From assembly GCF_001956045.1 (NCBI RefSeq), contig NZ_MRTH01000025.1, forward strand, positions 1-64,000: a stretch of DNA of 64,000 nucleotides, given 5' to 3'. Made by a program: the position numbers and the translations under genes. Shown here in pieces: positions 35,668 to 46,169 of this stretch (its first letter is position 1; every line of letters begins with the position of its first letter). The notes below the pieces were generated by a model. The model had not been told where the DNA came from. It searched no databases and saw only the letters and a program-made list of their open reading frames with translations. The stretch is from Paenibacillus sp. FSL H7-0331. GTDB taxonomy: Bacteria > Bacillota > Bacilli > Paenibacillales > NBRC-103111.

Positions 35668-36869
35668 GAGATAATATCCTCTCTTGGAAATCCCTTTTTA
35701 ATCAGATAATTTATTATTGTTTCAGATGTCTTAGCCCATGTGTAATATTCGTCTACATACCTCTTACCCAAATCTGCCATAGAGTTTGCCCTATTTGTAT
35801 CTTCCAATAATGTGTTTATAGCTTTTTTAAAAGAATCATAGTCTTTATAATATAGTCCTCCCTTACTACGGTCGCAGTGACCTTTTGTAACAGCACAATG
35901 TTCATGAACTATAACAGGGGTATTACATAACCAACTTTCCATCACGACTATAGAGAAGCTTTCCATTAAGGATGGCTGTATCAAAGCAACTGCACCTGCA
36001 ATTGCATCGTATTTATCCTCATCACTAACCTCACCGATATGGATTATATTCTTGGTAGCCTTCATAGTTTCTATAATTTGGTCTTCACCTTTACCTACAA
36101 AAACTAGTTTCGTCTTATTCGAATTCTCATCGCTATATTGCTTGAATAATTGAATTAGTTGCGGAACATTCTTCCCGGACACTTGCCTTCCAACATATAC
36201 AACATAATCTCCAGAAATATTATATTTAGATTTAAAACCATCAGGATTCGGTATATAGTTAACTTCTACTCCACCACCTGAGACCACGCTAGCACCATCC
36301 TGCAAATTGTATAAACTCTCTGAAAATTCTTGCTCTTCAATTGTATTTAAGAACAGTCCACTAACCCTTGAGAACATATCTTTAACCGATTTGAGGTAGG
36401 CCATTCCTTCGTCGTGCAGGCACGGAACAATAAAGCTATTCTCAGGCCTCAGTTTACTTCCCCAGTACGTTGTGCCGCTTAGGTACGGGATAAATAAAAA
36501 TATATAATCTTCTCCTGACTCGTTAATAAATTGATACATACTATCACTATTGACGGTTTCATGCATTAGTTGCATCTCTTGAACGTAACTTAAACTTTCA
36601 CCATGTATTAATTTGCCCATTAGGTCATCGTACAATTGTTTATTTCTTTTTCTTAAAGAAAACCTTCTTACTTTAAGTTCGTTTATAATTGTAACTTCTT
36701 CTTTATAAAAATCGGTACCCCAATCCCAAAACGAATCCCTACCACAGGTGGTAAGGATCTCAACATTACATCCTGCACTTTGAAGACTTCTTGCTATACC
36801 ACCAGCAAACCTCTCTGCACCACCCGAGATATTATCACTGTACCACGGAGTTACAACTGCAATTATCAT
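35664..36869 (-). CDS. family 4 glycosyltransferase
   Basis: The 401-residue protein starts with IIAVVTPWYSDNISGGAERF, a GT4 acceptor-side G-rich loop, and has the donor-side blocks YVVYVGRQVSGKNVPQLIQLF near residue 220 and ALIQPSLMESFSIVVMESWLCNTPV near 305. It is a retaining glycosyltransferase of GT-B fold using an NDP sugar. It lies between the methyltransferase gene (11 bases away) and the double GT4 gene, so it is part of chain assembly before ABC export. Confidence 0.93.
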   Translation of the reverse strand: MIIAVVTPWYSDNISGGAERFAGGIARSLQSAGCNVEILTTCGRDSFWDWGTDFYKEEVTIINELKVRRFSLRKRNKQLYDDLMGKLIHGESLSYVQEMQLMHETVNSDSMYQFINESGEDYIFLFIPYLSGTTYWGSKLRPENSFIVPCLHDEGMAYLKSVKDMFSRVSGLFLNTIEEQEFSESLYNLQDGASVVSGGGVEVNYIPNPDGFKSKYNISGDYVVYVGRQVSGKNVPQLIQLFKQYSDENSNKTKLVFVGKGEDQIIETMKATKNIIHIGEVSDEDKYDAIAGAVALIQPSLMESFSIVVMESWLCNTPVIVHEHCAVTKGHCDRSKGGLYYKDYDSFKKAINTLLEDTNRANSMADLGKRYVDEYYTWAKTSETIINYLIKKGFPREDIIS

Positions 36870-36880
36870 ATATTAACTCC

Positions 36881-38080
36881 TCATTGTTTAGATAAGATCA
36901 AAGAAAAATTATAATATTCCTGAGGATCCGTTCCATCGATAGGACCACTCAAATATGAATTAATAACACTAAATCCCACATCAACAGCAATATATTTGTA
37001 GGTTTCATGAAACATTGGCTTTTCATGTGTAGGATCTAGATAATATAGATTATGCATGACGTATGGTGAAGTAGTATTTGGTGTCTCTATAATAAGTACA
37101 CCATTTAAAGATAATTTGCTTAAGCATAATTTCAGAAAATGTATTTTCAAAGGGGCAGGTAGATGCTCTACAACATGGCCTGTAAATATTCCCCCAACAC
37201 TATTATCATTCAGACTTTCAAGGTATTTTATAGCATCATTTGTGTGGGCTGATAACCCTTTATCGGTACAGATTCTCACTAACTCAGGATCAGAATCCAC
37301 ACCCACTCCTTCAATCTCGTGATCGCGGAGTAACTCCAAGAAATACCCTTTACCACATCCAATATCCAGAACGTAATTACAATCTTTCAAATAAGGAATG
37401 TATTGTAGGTATATTTCCTTTACAGTTTCACGATCAGCGCTAAATCGTTCGGCAAATTTTGAATAATTAAAATCAAGAACTGTATTTTTTTTGTATTCAT
37501 CTGCGATTGTTTGAATCTTTGTACCTAGTTCATCTCGATATAATACCGCATTTTGATCTATTTCCATTATTTTTGTAGTTAAGACTGTAGTTTTATTAGC
37601 TAGCTCATTTCCCGTTAGTAATGATTCTGAAACTTTATTCGTCAATTCAATGTTTTTATTAGTTAAATGAAGAATCACTTTGTTTTGTTCATTAATAATT
37701 TCTATTGCAGAATTTAGACCAAACCAAATATCATTATTTAATTGCTTTTGTTGATTTATAAAAGTATCTGCATACCATTTGGTAAATAATCTAGTTCCAA
37801 TGCGTCTTATGGGAACAATAATTTTACCTAAAAATTTAAATCTGGAAACAAGATGAGGTTCCAAAAAAGCCACAGGTATATTAGCAGTAATTCTATAGTT
37901 CAATCTTTTTAATTTAACCTGTAAAGAAGAAAAGATTTGAGAAAGTTCCTCATCTTTAAAATCTATCTCAGTCTCTAAAGTAGCTTGTTCTAATTTAATC
38001 TCTTCAATAGTCTTTTTTTGAGAACGAACACCATTTCGAATTTGATTCATAATAAATCCAGGAGTTATTTTTTCTACCAT
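36881..38080 (-). CDS. coiled-coil SAM methyltransferase
   Basis: The 399-residue protein has a long helical, coiled-coil-like N-terminal part (about 1-200, heptad-like stretches at 20-60 and 110-195) and a class I methyltransferase domain with YVLDIGCGKGYF at 236-247 and GIFTGHVVEHLP near 295. The neighbouring Wzt has a carbohydrate-binding tail. In E. coli O8/O9a, a methyltransferase with a coiled coil (WbdD) caps the glycan, sets its length and is read by Wzt. A similar capping role is a reasonable inference. The ATG at 38080 has AGGTGG nine bases upstream. Confidence 0.85.
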   Translation of the reverse strand: MVEKITPGFIMNQIRNGVRSQKKTIEEIKLEQATLETEIDFKDEELSQIFSSLQVKLKRLNYRITANIPVAFLEPHLVSRFKFLGKIIVPIRRIGTRLFTKWYADTFINQQKQLNNDIWFGLNSAIEIINEQNKVILHLTNKNIELTNKVSESLLTGNELANKTTVLTTKIMEIDQNAVLYRDELGTKIQTIADEYKKNTVLDFNYSKFAERFSADRETVKEIYLQYIPYLKDCNYVLDIGCGKGYFLELLRDHEIEGVGVDSDPELVRICTDKGLSAHTNDAIKYLESLNDNSVGGIFTGHVVEHLPAPLKIHFLKLCLSKLSLNGVLIIETPNTTSPYVMHNLYYLDPTHEKPMFHETYKYIAVDVGFSVINSYLSGPIDGTDPQEYYNFSLILSKQ

Positions 38081-38092
38081 TTTTGGCACCAC

Positions 38093-39376
38093 CTATTTTT
38101 CATGTAACCATTCATGCTTTATCTTAACGATTCCTACATCGTTAGTTATGCTTGATACCTTAAAAGAATATTTTTTATCGTGATAGTCATACTGATTCCC
38201 ATTAATATCGTGAACAGCAACAGTTATTAAATATGTCCCAGCCCCTAAATTAATAGAGGGTATTTCAAACACCATTTTACCTATTAATCCCTTTTCCAAG
38301 TAAGGTATTTTAAGTTTATCTATAAAAGTATTTGTTCCATAACAATGTATATTATCTATTGTGTGTATACCACATCCAAATACCGGGTTTTCAATGTTTT
38401 GATTAGTCTTATAATTAATAATTATCTTCAAATATTCCCCGCTCAAAAAGCCCAGTTTAGGGATATTATTGATATCAGTAATTATAACATCAGTCAATTC
38501 AACATATCGGTTTCCCCATCTGTTTTCATCGACTTCATGTATTACATCTTTTTGAATTTCTTCTTGCTTAACTATGTTATCCTGAGTAACATCGATCTCA
38601 GTAGTAACTGGTTCTGGACTACTTTCTTCGATTAGTCTTTTGTTTTCTTCTTCTGCTAGATAAGAGAGATATTTATCAATTACTTTTCTTGGTTGTCCAT
38701 CTTCTGTTACTTTCCCTTTATTAATCCAAATGACTCTATCACATAGTTTTTCCATTGCACCCAGATCATGAGAAACAAACACGATCGTTGTTCCTACACT
38801 TTTCAATCTCAATAACTGATCCATACATTTTTGTTGAAAAGCTGCGTCACCCACAGCAAGAACTTCGTCAATTAATAAAATTTCCGGTTCAACCATAATG
38901 GCTACAGAAAAGGCTAATCGCATATACATACCAGAAGAATAACTTCTTACAGGATTTTCAATGTAATTTTTAAGTTCTGAGAAAGTGATTATTTGATCAA
39001 GTTTGCTCTTAATCTCTTTCTTACTTAAGCCCAGTATTGCAGCGTTCATAAATATATTTTCTCTACCTGTGAAATCAGGATGAAAGCCAGCACCTAATTC
39101 TAATAAACTAGATACTTTCCCTTGCATATTTATTTCACCTGTGTCAGGATATAAAATACCCGTTAATAGTTTTAACAATGTGCTTTTTCCAGAACCATTC
39201 CTACCAACTAAACCAACTGTTTCTCCTTTTTTTATATCTAAAGAAACGTTGTCCAAACCCAGAAATACATCGAATTTATTTTTTCTTCTATTTACAATTC
39301 TATCTTTTAGAGTTGAAGCTCTTTCTTTGAAAACCTTGAATGATTTAGTGACATTAGTTACTGAGATAACATTCAT
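38093..39376 (-). CDS. wzt: ABC exporter ATPase with carbohydrate-binding C-terminal domain (Wzt)
   Basis: The 427-residue protein has an ABC domain with Walker A GRNGSGKS at 58-65, signature YSSGM at 146-150 and Walker B ILLIDE at 166-171, typical of the polysaccharide/teichoate exporter branch. After a spacer, residues about 285-427 form a Wzt C-terminal beta-sandwich (LTDVIITDINNIPKLGFLSG...). This domain recognises the finished, often capped, glycan before export. GGGTGG precedes the ATG at 39376. It lies next to wzm with a 14-base gap. Confidence 0.95.
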   Translation of the reverse strand: MNVISVTNVTKSFKVFKERASTLKDRIVNRRKNKFDVFLGLDNVSLDIKKGETVGLVGRNGSGKSTLLKLLTGILYPDTGEINMQGKVSSLLELGAGFHPDFTGRENIFMNAAILGLSKKEIKSKLDQIITFSELKNYIENPVRSYSSGMYMRLAFSVAIMVEPEILLIDEVLAVGDAAFQQKCMDQLLRLKSVGTTIVFVSHDLGAMEKLCDRVIWINKGKVTEDGQPRKVIDKYLSYLAEEENKRLIEESSPEPVTTEIDVTQDNIVKQEEIQKDVIHEVDENRWGNRYVELTDVIITDINNIPKLGFLSGEYLKIIINYKTNQNIENPVFGCGIHTIDNIHCYGTNTFIDKLKIPYLEKGLIGKMVFEIPSINLGAGTYLITVAVHDINGNQYDYHDKKYSFKVSSITNDVGIVKIKHEWLHEK

Positions 39377-39390
39377 TACTTCAACCACCC

Positions 39391-40167
39391 TTAAATTTCT
39401 TCTGCAAATCTTCTGCTTAAATGCTTGAAGATTAATAAACCGAAATATAACATTGCAACAGAAAGAATTGCTACCACAGTTAATTCAGTGCTGTCTGGAA
39501 ATTTGTTGTAAAAGAAGATATCGTGAAAGCTTTCAATTATCACTCGTAGTGGATTATATAAAAATATAAAGTTGATCTCTTTAGGAATCATACTTGTTGT
39601 AAAGACGATCGGTGTCAGATAAAACCACACCATCATTAATATACCCAATACATGTTCTAAATCCCTAAAATAAACATTTAGACTTGAAAAAATTAATGTT
39701 AATGCAAGAGTAAACACAAAATAAATAATTAAGATAACAGGGAACAACAAAAGTGGCCAACCCAACTGTATCTTACTGAAAAAGAGTATTGGAAATAAAA
39801 CTAGTAGGCTAAAAACATAATTAACAACTCCACCCAAAACTACGGATAATGGCAATATCTCTTTTGGAAAGTAGATTTTTTTTACTAATCCTGCATTTCG
39901 AATAACGACTCCCGCACTTGATGTTATGGCTTGATTTATTAAGAACCATGAGATCAGTCCAACAAATAAATACGAAGTGTAATTTTCAATATCAACCCGA
40001 ACTATATATTTAAATACTATTGAATATACAACTAACATTAAGAGAGGATTAATTAAAGTCCAAAAAAAACCTAGAAAAGAACCTTTGTAACGTGTTCTTA
40101 AATCAGTAAGAACTAGACTTTCCAGCATCTGCCTATATTGATATATTTCCTTAATTTTTTTCATCAT
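39391..40167 (-). CDS. wzm: ABC-2 type polysaccharide exporter permease (Wzm)
   Basis: The 258-residue protein has six membrane helices and the family features LVLTDLRTRYKGSFLGFFWTL near the N-terminus and a PKEILPLSVVLGG segment. It forms the channel of an ABC exporter for undecaprenyl-diphosphate-linked glycans with Wzt. AAGGAG lies 13 bases before the ATG, a rather long distance. It sits 31 bases after the rmd gene in the same operon. Confidence 0.95.
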   Translation of the reverse strand: MMKKIKEIYQYRQMLESLVLTDLRTRYKGSFLGFFWTLINPLLMLVVYSIVFKYIVRVDIENYTSYLFVGLISWFLINQAITSSAGVVIRNAGLVKKIYFPKEILPLSVVLGGVVNYVFSLLVLFPILFFSKIQLGWPLLLFPVILIIYFVFTLALTLIFSSLNVYFRDLEHVLGILMMVWFYLTPIVFTTSMIPKEINFIFLYNPLRVIIESFHDIFFYNKFPDSTELTVVAILSVAMLYFGLLIFKHLSRRFAEEI

Positions 40168-40198
40168 AATTAATTTGTTGCTCCTTAGTCGGAGTTTA

Positions 40199-41146
40199 TT
40201 AAATTCTATTTCTCCAGTATTGTATTATATTAGAAAGGGAGTCTTCTAATGATATTGAGGGAACCCAATTAGTCTTCTTTCTAATAAGTTGTGGATCTCC
40301 ATAGTAAAGAGGAAAATCAGATGGTCTTAGTTTAGTTTCATCCTTCTGAATTTGTATGTTACTACAAAAGCTAATGCTTATTAGTTTCTCGAGAATCTTT
40401 TGAATAGATACAGGAACTCCTGAACAAACGTTATAAACTTTACCAAAATCACCTTGTTCAAGAAGCAAGTAATATGCATTTACTATATCTCTAACATCTG
40501 TAAAATCTCGTTTTGCATCAAGATTTCCCACCATTATGATAGGGGATTTAATTCCTTTTTCAATTTCAGATATTTGTTTGGCAAAATCTGAAGTGACGAA
40601 CCCCAAACCTTGGCCAGGGCCAATATGATTGAATGGTCTCACATGAATTGTTTTTATAGAATGTTGATTGTTATAGTGCTTAGATAACATAGAAACTGTT
40701 GCTTTAGAAATTCCATATGGACTTATGGGATTTAGTAAAGTGTTTTCCGAAATAGGGGACAATAAATCTTCAATTAAACCATATTCTTCAGAAGATCCTA
40801 TAGTCAAAACTCTAGTATGATTACGTACATCGCTTTGTAGAATTGCTTCGAACAAATTTATTGTTTTTATGACATTTGCATCAAATGTCTCAGATTTATT
40901 CTCCCAAGAGTATCTCACATTACTTTGACCCGCCAAATGATAAATTTGGTCTGGTAAAACTTGATTTAATATTGATTTCATTTTTTCAGCATCATCTAAA
41001 GCGCTTTGTATAATATGAATATTGTTGTTGTCTTTGAAATGGGGAACTACTCTAGTAGTTCCCCAAACCTGATGTCCTTGATTGATAAGAAACGCTGCAA
41101 GATGTTTACCAACAAATCCATTAATCCCTGTAATTAATGCTCTCAT
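40199..41146 (-). CDS. rmd: GDP-4-keto-6-deoxymannose reductase (Rmd-like)
   Basis: The 315-residue extended SDR has ALITGINGFVGKHLAAFL at the N-terminus, catalytic residues in SSEEYG and PYGISKA, and ends with the typical KKTNWVPSISLEDSL tail. Lying directly after gmd, it most probably reduces GDP-4-keto-6-deoxy-D-mannose to GDP-D-rhamnose. GDP-6-deoxy-D-talose is the alternative product of close homologues. With manC and gmd it completes a GDP-D-rhamnose pathway. Confidence 0.85.
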   Translation of the reverse strand: MRALITGINGFVGKHLAAFLINQGHQVWGTTRVVPHFKDNNNIHIIQSALDDAEKMKSILNQVLPDQIYHLAGQSNVRYSWENKSETFDANVIKTINLFEAILQSDVRNHTRVLTIGSSEEYGLIEDLLSPISENTLLNPISPYGISKATVSMLSKHYNNQHSIKTIHVRPFNHIGPGQGLGFVTSDFAKQISEIEKGIKSPIIMVGNLDAKRDFTDVRDIVNAYYLLLEQGDFGKVYNVCSGVPVSIQKILEKLISISFCSNIQIQKDETKLRPSDFPLYYGDPQLIRKKTNWVPSISLEDSLSNIIQYWRNRI

Positions 41147-41173
41147 GAAATAAACCGCCTTTATCTAGCTGTT

Positions 41174-42151
<978 letters not shown>

Positions 42152-42185
42152 TTAATATATTCATAGATTGAGTGATTAATTTGTA

Positions 42186-43262
42186 TTATAAGTATTTATC
42201 CAGCTTTTGCATTCTTAGTTCTTTCAATAATAACTTTACTTCCTGCGCTTTTTCCTTGGTGCAAATTAACGTTACATCTTCAGTATCTACTATAATCAAA
42301 TCTTCTATTCCGAGAGTTGCTATTAATTTACCATTGCTTTCGATAATACAGCGTTTGGTATCTAAATTAAGTATGTTGCCTTTTATGACATTCCCATTTT
42401 CATCGCGCTCGTTGATTCGATCAAGTGCAGTCCAGCTCCCAACGTCATCCCAGCCAAATATACAAGGAATTACATAAATATTGTCAACCTTCTCCATAAT
42501 ACCATAGTCAATGGATTGATCGGGCATTTTTGGAAACTCAGCTCGAATTACATCATTTCGATTGGAAGTTTCAAAAGCCTTTTTCATCGTTTCTAAAATA
42601 TCATGCATGTCTGGCATAAGCTCTTGAATATATTTACGTATAACAGATGTCTTCCAAATGAAGATTCCACTATTCCAAAAAAAGCTTTCTGTAGCCAAGT
42701 AGCCTTGTGCCGTATTTAGATCAGGCTTTTCAACAAATTTATTTACTTTGTACACTTCTAAGTCGTTGATCATTTCCATTTCGTTGGTGCTCTCAATATA
42801 CCCATAGCCAGTCTCAGGATAGGTTGGTTTAATACCAAGCGTTACCATACTGCTATCATCTTGAGAAACCTCAACCGCTGTTTGCAGGATTTTAATAAAT
42901 CCTTCCTCATTTTCAATAATGTGATCAGAAGGAAGTACCACCATAGTACTATTTGGAAACTTTTCCTCTATTATTAAGGAAGCTAAGCCTACACACGGGG
43001 CTGTGTTTCTACCTATAGGCTCGATTATTATATTTTCCAGTGGTAGAGTAGGTAACTGCACATGCATCAATTCAGCATAGAGCTCATTGGTCACAATAAA
43101 AATTTGAGAAATATCTATTAGCTTCTCTAGCCTGGCAATTGTCTGCTGAATCATAGATTTATTACCGGATATATTCAAAAATTGTTTCGGCAAATTCGTT
43201 CGGCTTTTGGGCCAGAACCGTTCACCCTTCCCCCCAGCCATTATCACTGCGGTGATGGTCAT
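42186..43262 (-). CDS. manC: mannose-1-phosphate guanylyltransferase
   Basis: The 358-residue protein starts TAVIMAGGKGERFWPKSRTN, followed by PKQFLN, the signature of GTP-dependent mannose-1-phosphate transferases, and has VVLPSDHII near residue 105 and WNSGIFIW. The second domain of bifunctional ManC/PMI enzymes is missing, so it makes only GDP-mannose. The ATG at 43262 has GGAGGGG five bases upstream. It is the first gene of the minus-strand operon, opposite the plus-strand initiating transferase gene. Confidence 0.95.
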   Translation of the reverse strand: MTITAVIMAGGKGERFWPKSRTNLPKQFLNISGNKSMIQQTIARLEKLIDISQIFIVTNELYAELMHVQLPTLPLENIIIEPIGRNTAPCVGLASLIIEEKFPNSTMVVLPSDHIIENEEGFIKILQTAVEVSQDDSSMVTLGIKPTYPETGYGYIESTNEMEMINDLEVYKVNKFVEKPDLNTAQGYLATESFFWNSGIFIWKTSVIRKYIQELMPDMHDILETMKKAFETSNRNDVIRAEFPKMPDQSIDYGIMEKVDNIYVIPCIFGWDDVGSWTALDRINERDENGNVIKGNILNLDTKRCIIESNGKLIATLGIEDLIIVDTEDVTLICTKEKAQEVKLLLKELRMQKLDKYL

Positions 43263-43362
43263 ATCTTCCCCTCCAGTTATCGACATAAAGCGGGTCGCTT
43301 TCTATAACTACAATATTATAACGTACCAATTTACGACAAAGCAATGCTTATGGAATTATTTG

Positions 43363-43391
43363 TTTCCATAAATGTACATGACTAGTATAAT
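43363..43391 (+). promoter_or_regulatory. weak candidate promoter for the plus-strand glycan operon
   Basis: A perfect -10 TATAAT (43386-43391) lies about 135 bases before the initiating transferase gene, with TTTCCA at 17 bases upstream as a poor -35. The 260-base gap must hold divergent promoters for manC and this operon; only this -10 is clear. Confidence 0.35.
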
Positions 43392-43524
43392 GGTTACGTA
43401 TATGTTACCAAGGTAAGTGCGAAAAGGCTAGTTTATATAACTGGTAATAACTTTTATTGCTTTACCTACTCGTTTAATAATAGTATTAAGATCATGAATG
43501 TCGAATTCTCGGAGGTTACTAAAA

Positions 43525-45018
43525 TTGAATTACCAATATGCGACAACAAAATCAGAGCATTTTATACCTACTCTAGAAATGAATAAACAACTTGCTATAA
43601 AGAAGAATTATTCAAGCATTTTAGCAGCAATCTTTTTGTTGCTTGAAGCTGTTTCGATCGTATTAGTTTTCTTCTATCTCTATGAATACAGAATTTCACA
43701 AGAATTCGAGAGTAATATTATTTTGTGGGATATAAACTCACCCCGTTTTTTGAAATACATGGTTTTCTTCCTAATTTCTTCATTTACTTACATCGTTTTC
43801 GTTTACCGCTACAAGCTATTCAGCTTTAGATCAAGTTCAGGGCTTGCAGATGAACTATATAAAATGATCAAGGCTTATTCATTCGCAATTCTTATTACAA
43901 TTGGAGTTAGTTTCTTACTTAAATTTACAGATTTTTCCAGATTGGTTGTTGTCCTGTATTGGCTAATGGCAATTGTCTCTTCTGGATTGGTACGTGGAAT
44001 CAAACGTGCGGTATATATTAGATTAGCTAAGCAAGGTGTTGTGAGCAAAAATGTCGTCATTGTAGGAGCGGGAAAGTTTGGTAAATCTTTAATGCAAGAA
44101 CTGACAAATTATCAATATCTCGGTTATAAAATTATTGGTTTTGTAGATGATGACGAAACTCAGGATTATGAAGAGCACAAATACTTGGGTCCAATAGCAC
44201 AATTAAATGAACTACTAAAAAAACACCTTGTTGAAGAAATCATTATTACTATTCCTTCAGAAAGAGATTTAGTCAATAAACTCATTACGGATCTTAGAAA
44301 GCTGGATATTAATATTAAAATTGTTCCTGATTTATATAATCTGGTCATGAGTACTGTTCAAATAGGCAATATTAATTCATTACCAGTAGTAACATTAGTG
44401 AAAACTCCCATGAGAGGCTTGGGTCTTGCATGCAAAAGATTAATTGATATTGTTGCCTCTTCTCTGTTGATTCTTCTCATACTTCCTGTATTTCTTATAA
44501 CTGCTATCGCTATTAAGATGGATTCCAAAGGAAGTATCATATATAAGCAACAAAGAATCGGAAAAAACGGAAAAAGATTTTATATGCTCAAGTTTAGGTC
44601 TATGGTAACTAACGCTGACGCCTTACTAAAACAAATACAAAACCAAAATGAAGTGGATGGTATTGCTTTCAAAATGAAAGAGGATCCACGCATCACCAAA
44701 GTAGGGCGGTTTATACGTAAATATTCCATTGATGAGCTCCCACAATTGTTTAATGTTCTGATAGGTAATATGAGCTTGGTAGGTCCAAGACCTCCGTTAC
44801 CTTACGAAGTAGAACGATATGGTGACTGGGAGTGGAGAAGGCTGGAGGTGCTCCCTGGTATCACGGGTTTGTGGCAGGTAAGTGGACGGAGTGACTTATC
44901 CTTTCAACAATGGATGAATCTTGATATTTATTATATTGAAAACTGGAGTATCGCTTTTGATATTAAAATATTATTAAAAACACTCCCTGTTGTGTTGAAG
45001 GGTGAAGGAGCTTATTAA
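43525..45018 (+). CDS. undecaprenyl-phosphate hexose-1-phosphate transferase (WbaP/WsfP-type initiating enzyme)
   Basis: The 497-residue protein has four N-terminal membrane helices, a central Rossmann-like domain (NVVIVGAGKFGKSLMQEL near residue 180), a fifth hydrophobic segment and a C-terminal sugar transferase domain. The last has KQQRIGKNGKRFYMLKFRSM, IDELPQLFNVLIGNMSLVGPRP and GITGLWQVSGRSDLSF. It starts the glycan by moving galactose- or glucose-1-phosphate to undecaprenyl phosphate. The TTG start at 43525 is chosen because GGAGG lies nine bases before it; the ATG at 43498 lies upstream of that site. Confidence 0.92.
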   Translation: MNYQYATTKSEHFIPTLEMNKQLAIKKNYSSILAAIFLLLEAVSIVLVFFYLYEYRISQEFESNIILWDINSPRFLKYMVFFLISSFTYIVFVYRYKLFSFRSSSGLADELYKMIKAYSFAILITIGVSFLLKFTDFSRLVVVLYWLMAIVSSGLVRGIKRAVYIRLAKQGVVSKNVVIVGAGKFGKSLMQELTNYQYLGYKIIGFVDDDETQDYEEHKYLGPIAQLNELLKKHLVEEIIITIPSERDLVNKLITDLRKLDINIKIVPDLYNLVMSTVQIGNINSLPVVTLVKTPMRGLGLACKRLIDIVASSLLILLILPVFLITAIAIKMDSKGSIIYKQQRIGKNGKRFYMLKFRSMVTNADALLKQIQNQNEVDGIAFKMKEDPRITKVGRFIRKYSIDELPQLFNVLIGNMSLVGPRPPLPYEVERYGDWEWRRLEVLPGITGLWQVSGRSDLSFQQWMNLDIYYIENWSIAFDIKILLKTLPVVLKGEGAY

Positions 45019-45020
45019 TA

Positions 45021-46169
45021 TTGAATGTATATATAGACGGTCAGCCACTTCTCGGACCACGGTCAGGAATTCCTCGATATGTCGAATGCTTGATAAAGCA
45101 ACTGTCAAATGAATCCGATGTGAATCTGTACTTAGCTTTTAACCGAATAGCAAAAAGTATTCGGGAAAATCACGTTTTGTCTTTCGAACGTGATTTTCAT
45201 CTTGATTTGGTCAATAATATGTACCCTTATAAGGTGATACGCAGACTTCTGCGCCCTAATTTCCTTTATAATATGCCCTATGATATGATAAAAAAATCGA
45301 AAGCTGATATTTTTCACGGTACTAATTTTACTCATACGCCTACTCTAAAAGGCAAAAGCATTATTACGATTCATGATTTGTCTTATATGCATTACCCAGA
45401 ATTTACTACCCAAAAAATCTTAAAACATCATAGTCAGTGGGTCCCTTACAGCGCTGAGAAATGTGATCACATTATAACCGATTCTTGGCAAAGTAAACTC
45501 GATATCATTAATTTACTCAACATAGCGGAAGAAAAAATTGATGTTGTTCATCTTGCCGCAGATGAGAACTTTAAATTCATCTCCAATTCAGCACCAGTTT
45601 TGAAAAAATACCAAATTCCAGATAAATATATTCTATTTGTAGGAACTTTGGAACCGAGGAAAAATTTACTTGGTTTACTTCAATCTTATTTAATTTTGAA
45701 AAAACAATATGACTGCTCAGAAAAGCTTGTAATTGTTGGCGCCAAAGGGTGGAAGTTCAATCCTATATTTGACTGGGTACGAGAAAATCAATTAGAAGAT
45801 GAAGTTGTATTCACTGGATTTATTGACGATGAAGACTTACCCGCTATATACAGTGCAGCTACGGTATTTGTTATTCCATCTGTGTATGAAGGCTTTGGTC
45901 TTCCTCTCCTTGAGGCGATGCAATGTGGTACTCCTGTTATTGCATCTAATATATCGTCGCTCCCTGAGATTGTGGGAGAAGCTGGCATACTTATTGATCC
46001 ACATGATCACTTCTTATGGGCTGAGGAAATTTTTCAAATAGTCTCAGACTCTGCAAAGAGAGATCTGTATTCACAAATGGGTCTGGAACGTTCCAAGCAA
46101 TTTACCTGGAAACAAACTGCAATGGAAACCAAACAAATATATCAAAAGGTATTAGGTGGTTCAAAATGA
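45021..46169 (+). CDS. family 4 glycosyltransferase
   Basis: The 382-residue GT-B enzyme begins [20 protein letters not shown] and has [24 protein letters not shown] near residue 210 and [23 protein letters not shown] near 285, the retaining GT4 donor site. It begins at TTG with GGAG ten bases upstream, two bases after the previous stop, and overlaps the next gene by four bases. It probably adds an early residue, possibly mannose or rhamnose, to the lipid-linked adaptor. Confidence 0.92.
   Translation: MNVYIDGQPLLGPRSGIPRYVECLIKQLSNESDVNLYLAFNRIAKSIRENHVLSFERDFHLDLVNNMYPYKVIRRLLRPNFLYNMPYDMIKKSKADIFHGTNFTHTPTLKGKSIITIHDLSYMHYPEFTTQKILKHHSQWVPYSAEKCDHIITDSWQSKLDIINLLNIAEEKIDVVHLAADENFKFISNSAPVLKKYQIPDKYILFVGTLEPRKNLLGLLQSYLILKKQYDCSEKLVIVGAKGWKFNPIFDWVRENQLEDEVVFTGFIDDEDLPAIYSAATVFVIPSVYEGFGLPLLEAMQCGTPVIASNISSLPEIVGEAGILIDPHDHFLWAEEIFQIVSDSAKRDLYSQMGLERSKQFTWKQTAMETKQIYQKVLGGSK

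Noticed and set aside
43360..43391. Strong promoter call before the initiating transferase gene
   Set aside because: The TATAAT is perfect, but the best TTG-type -35 (TTGTTT at 43360) is 20 bases away, and the 17-base alternative is poor, so only a weak candidate is listed.
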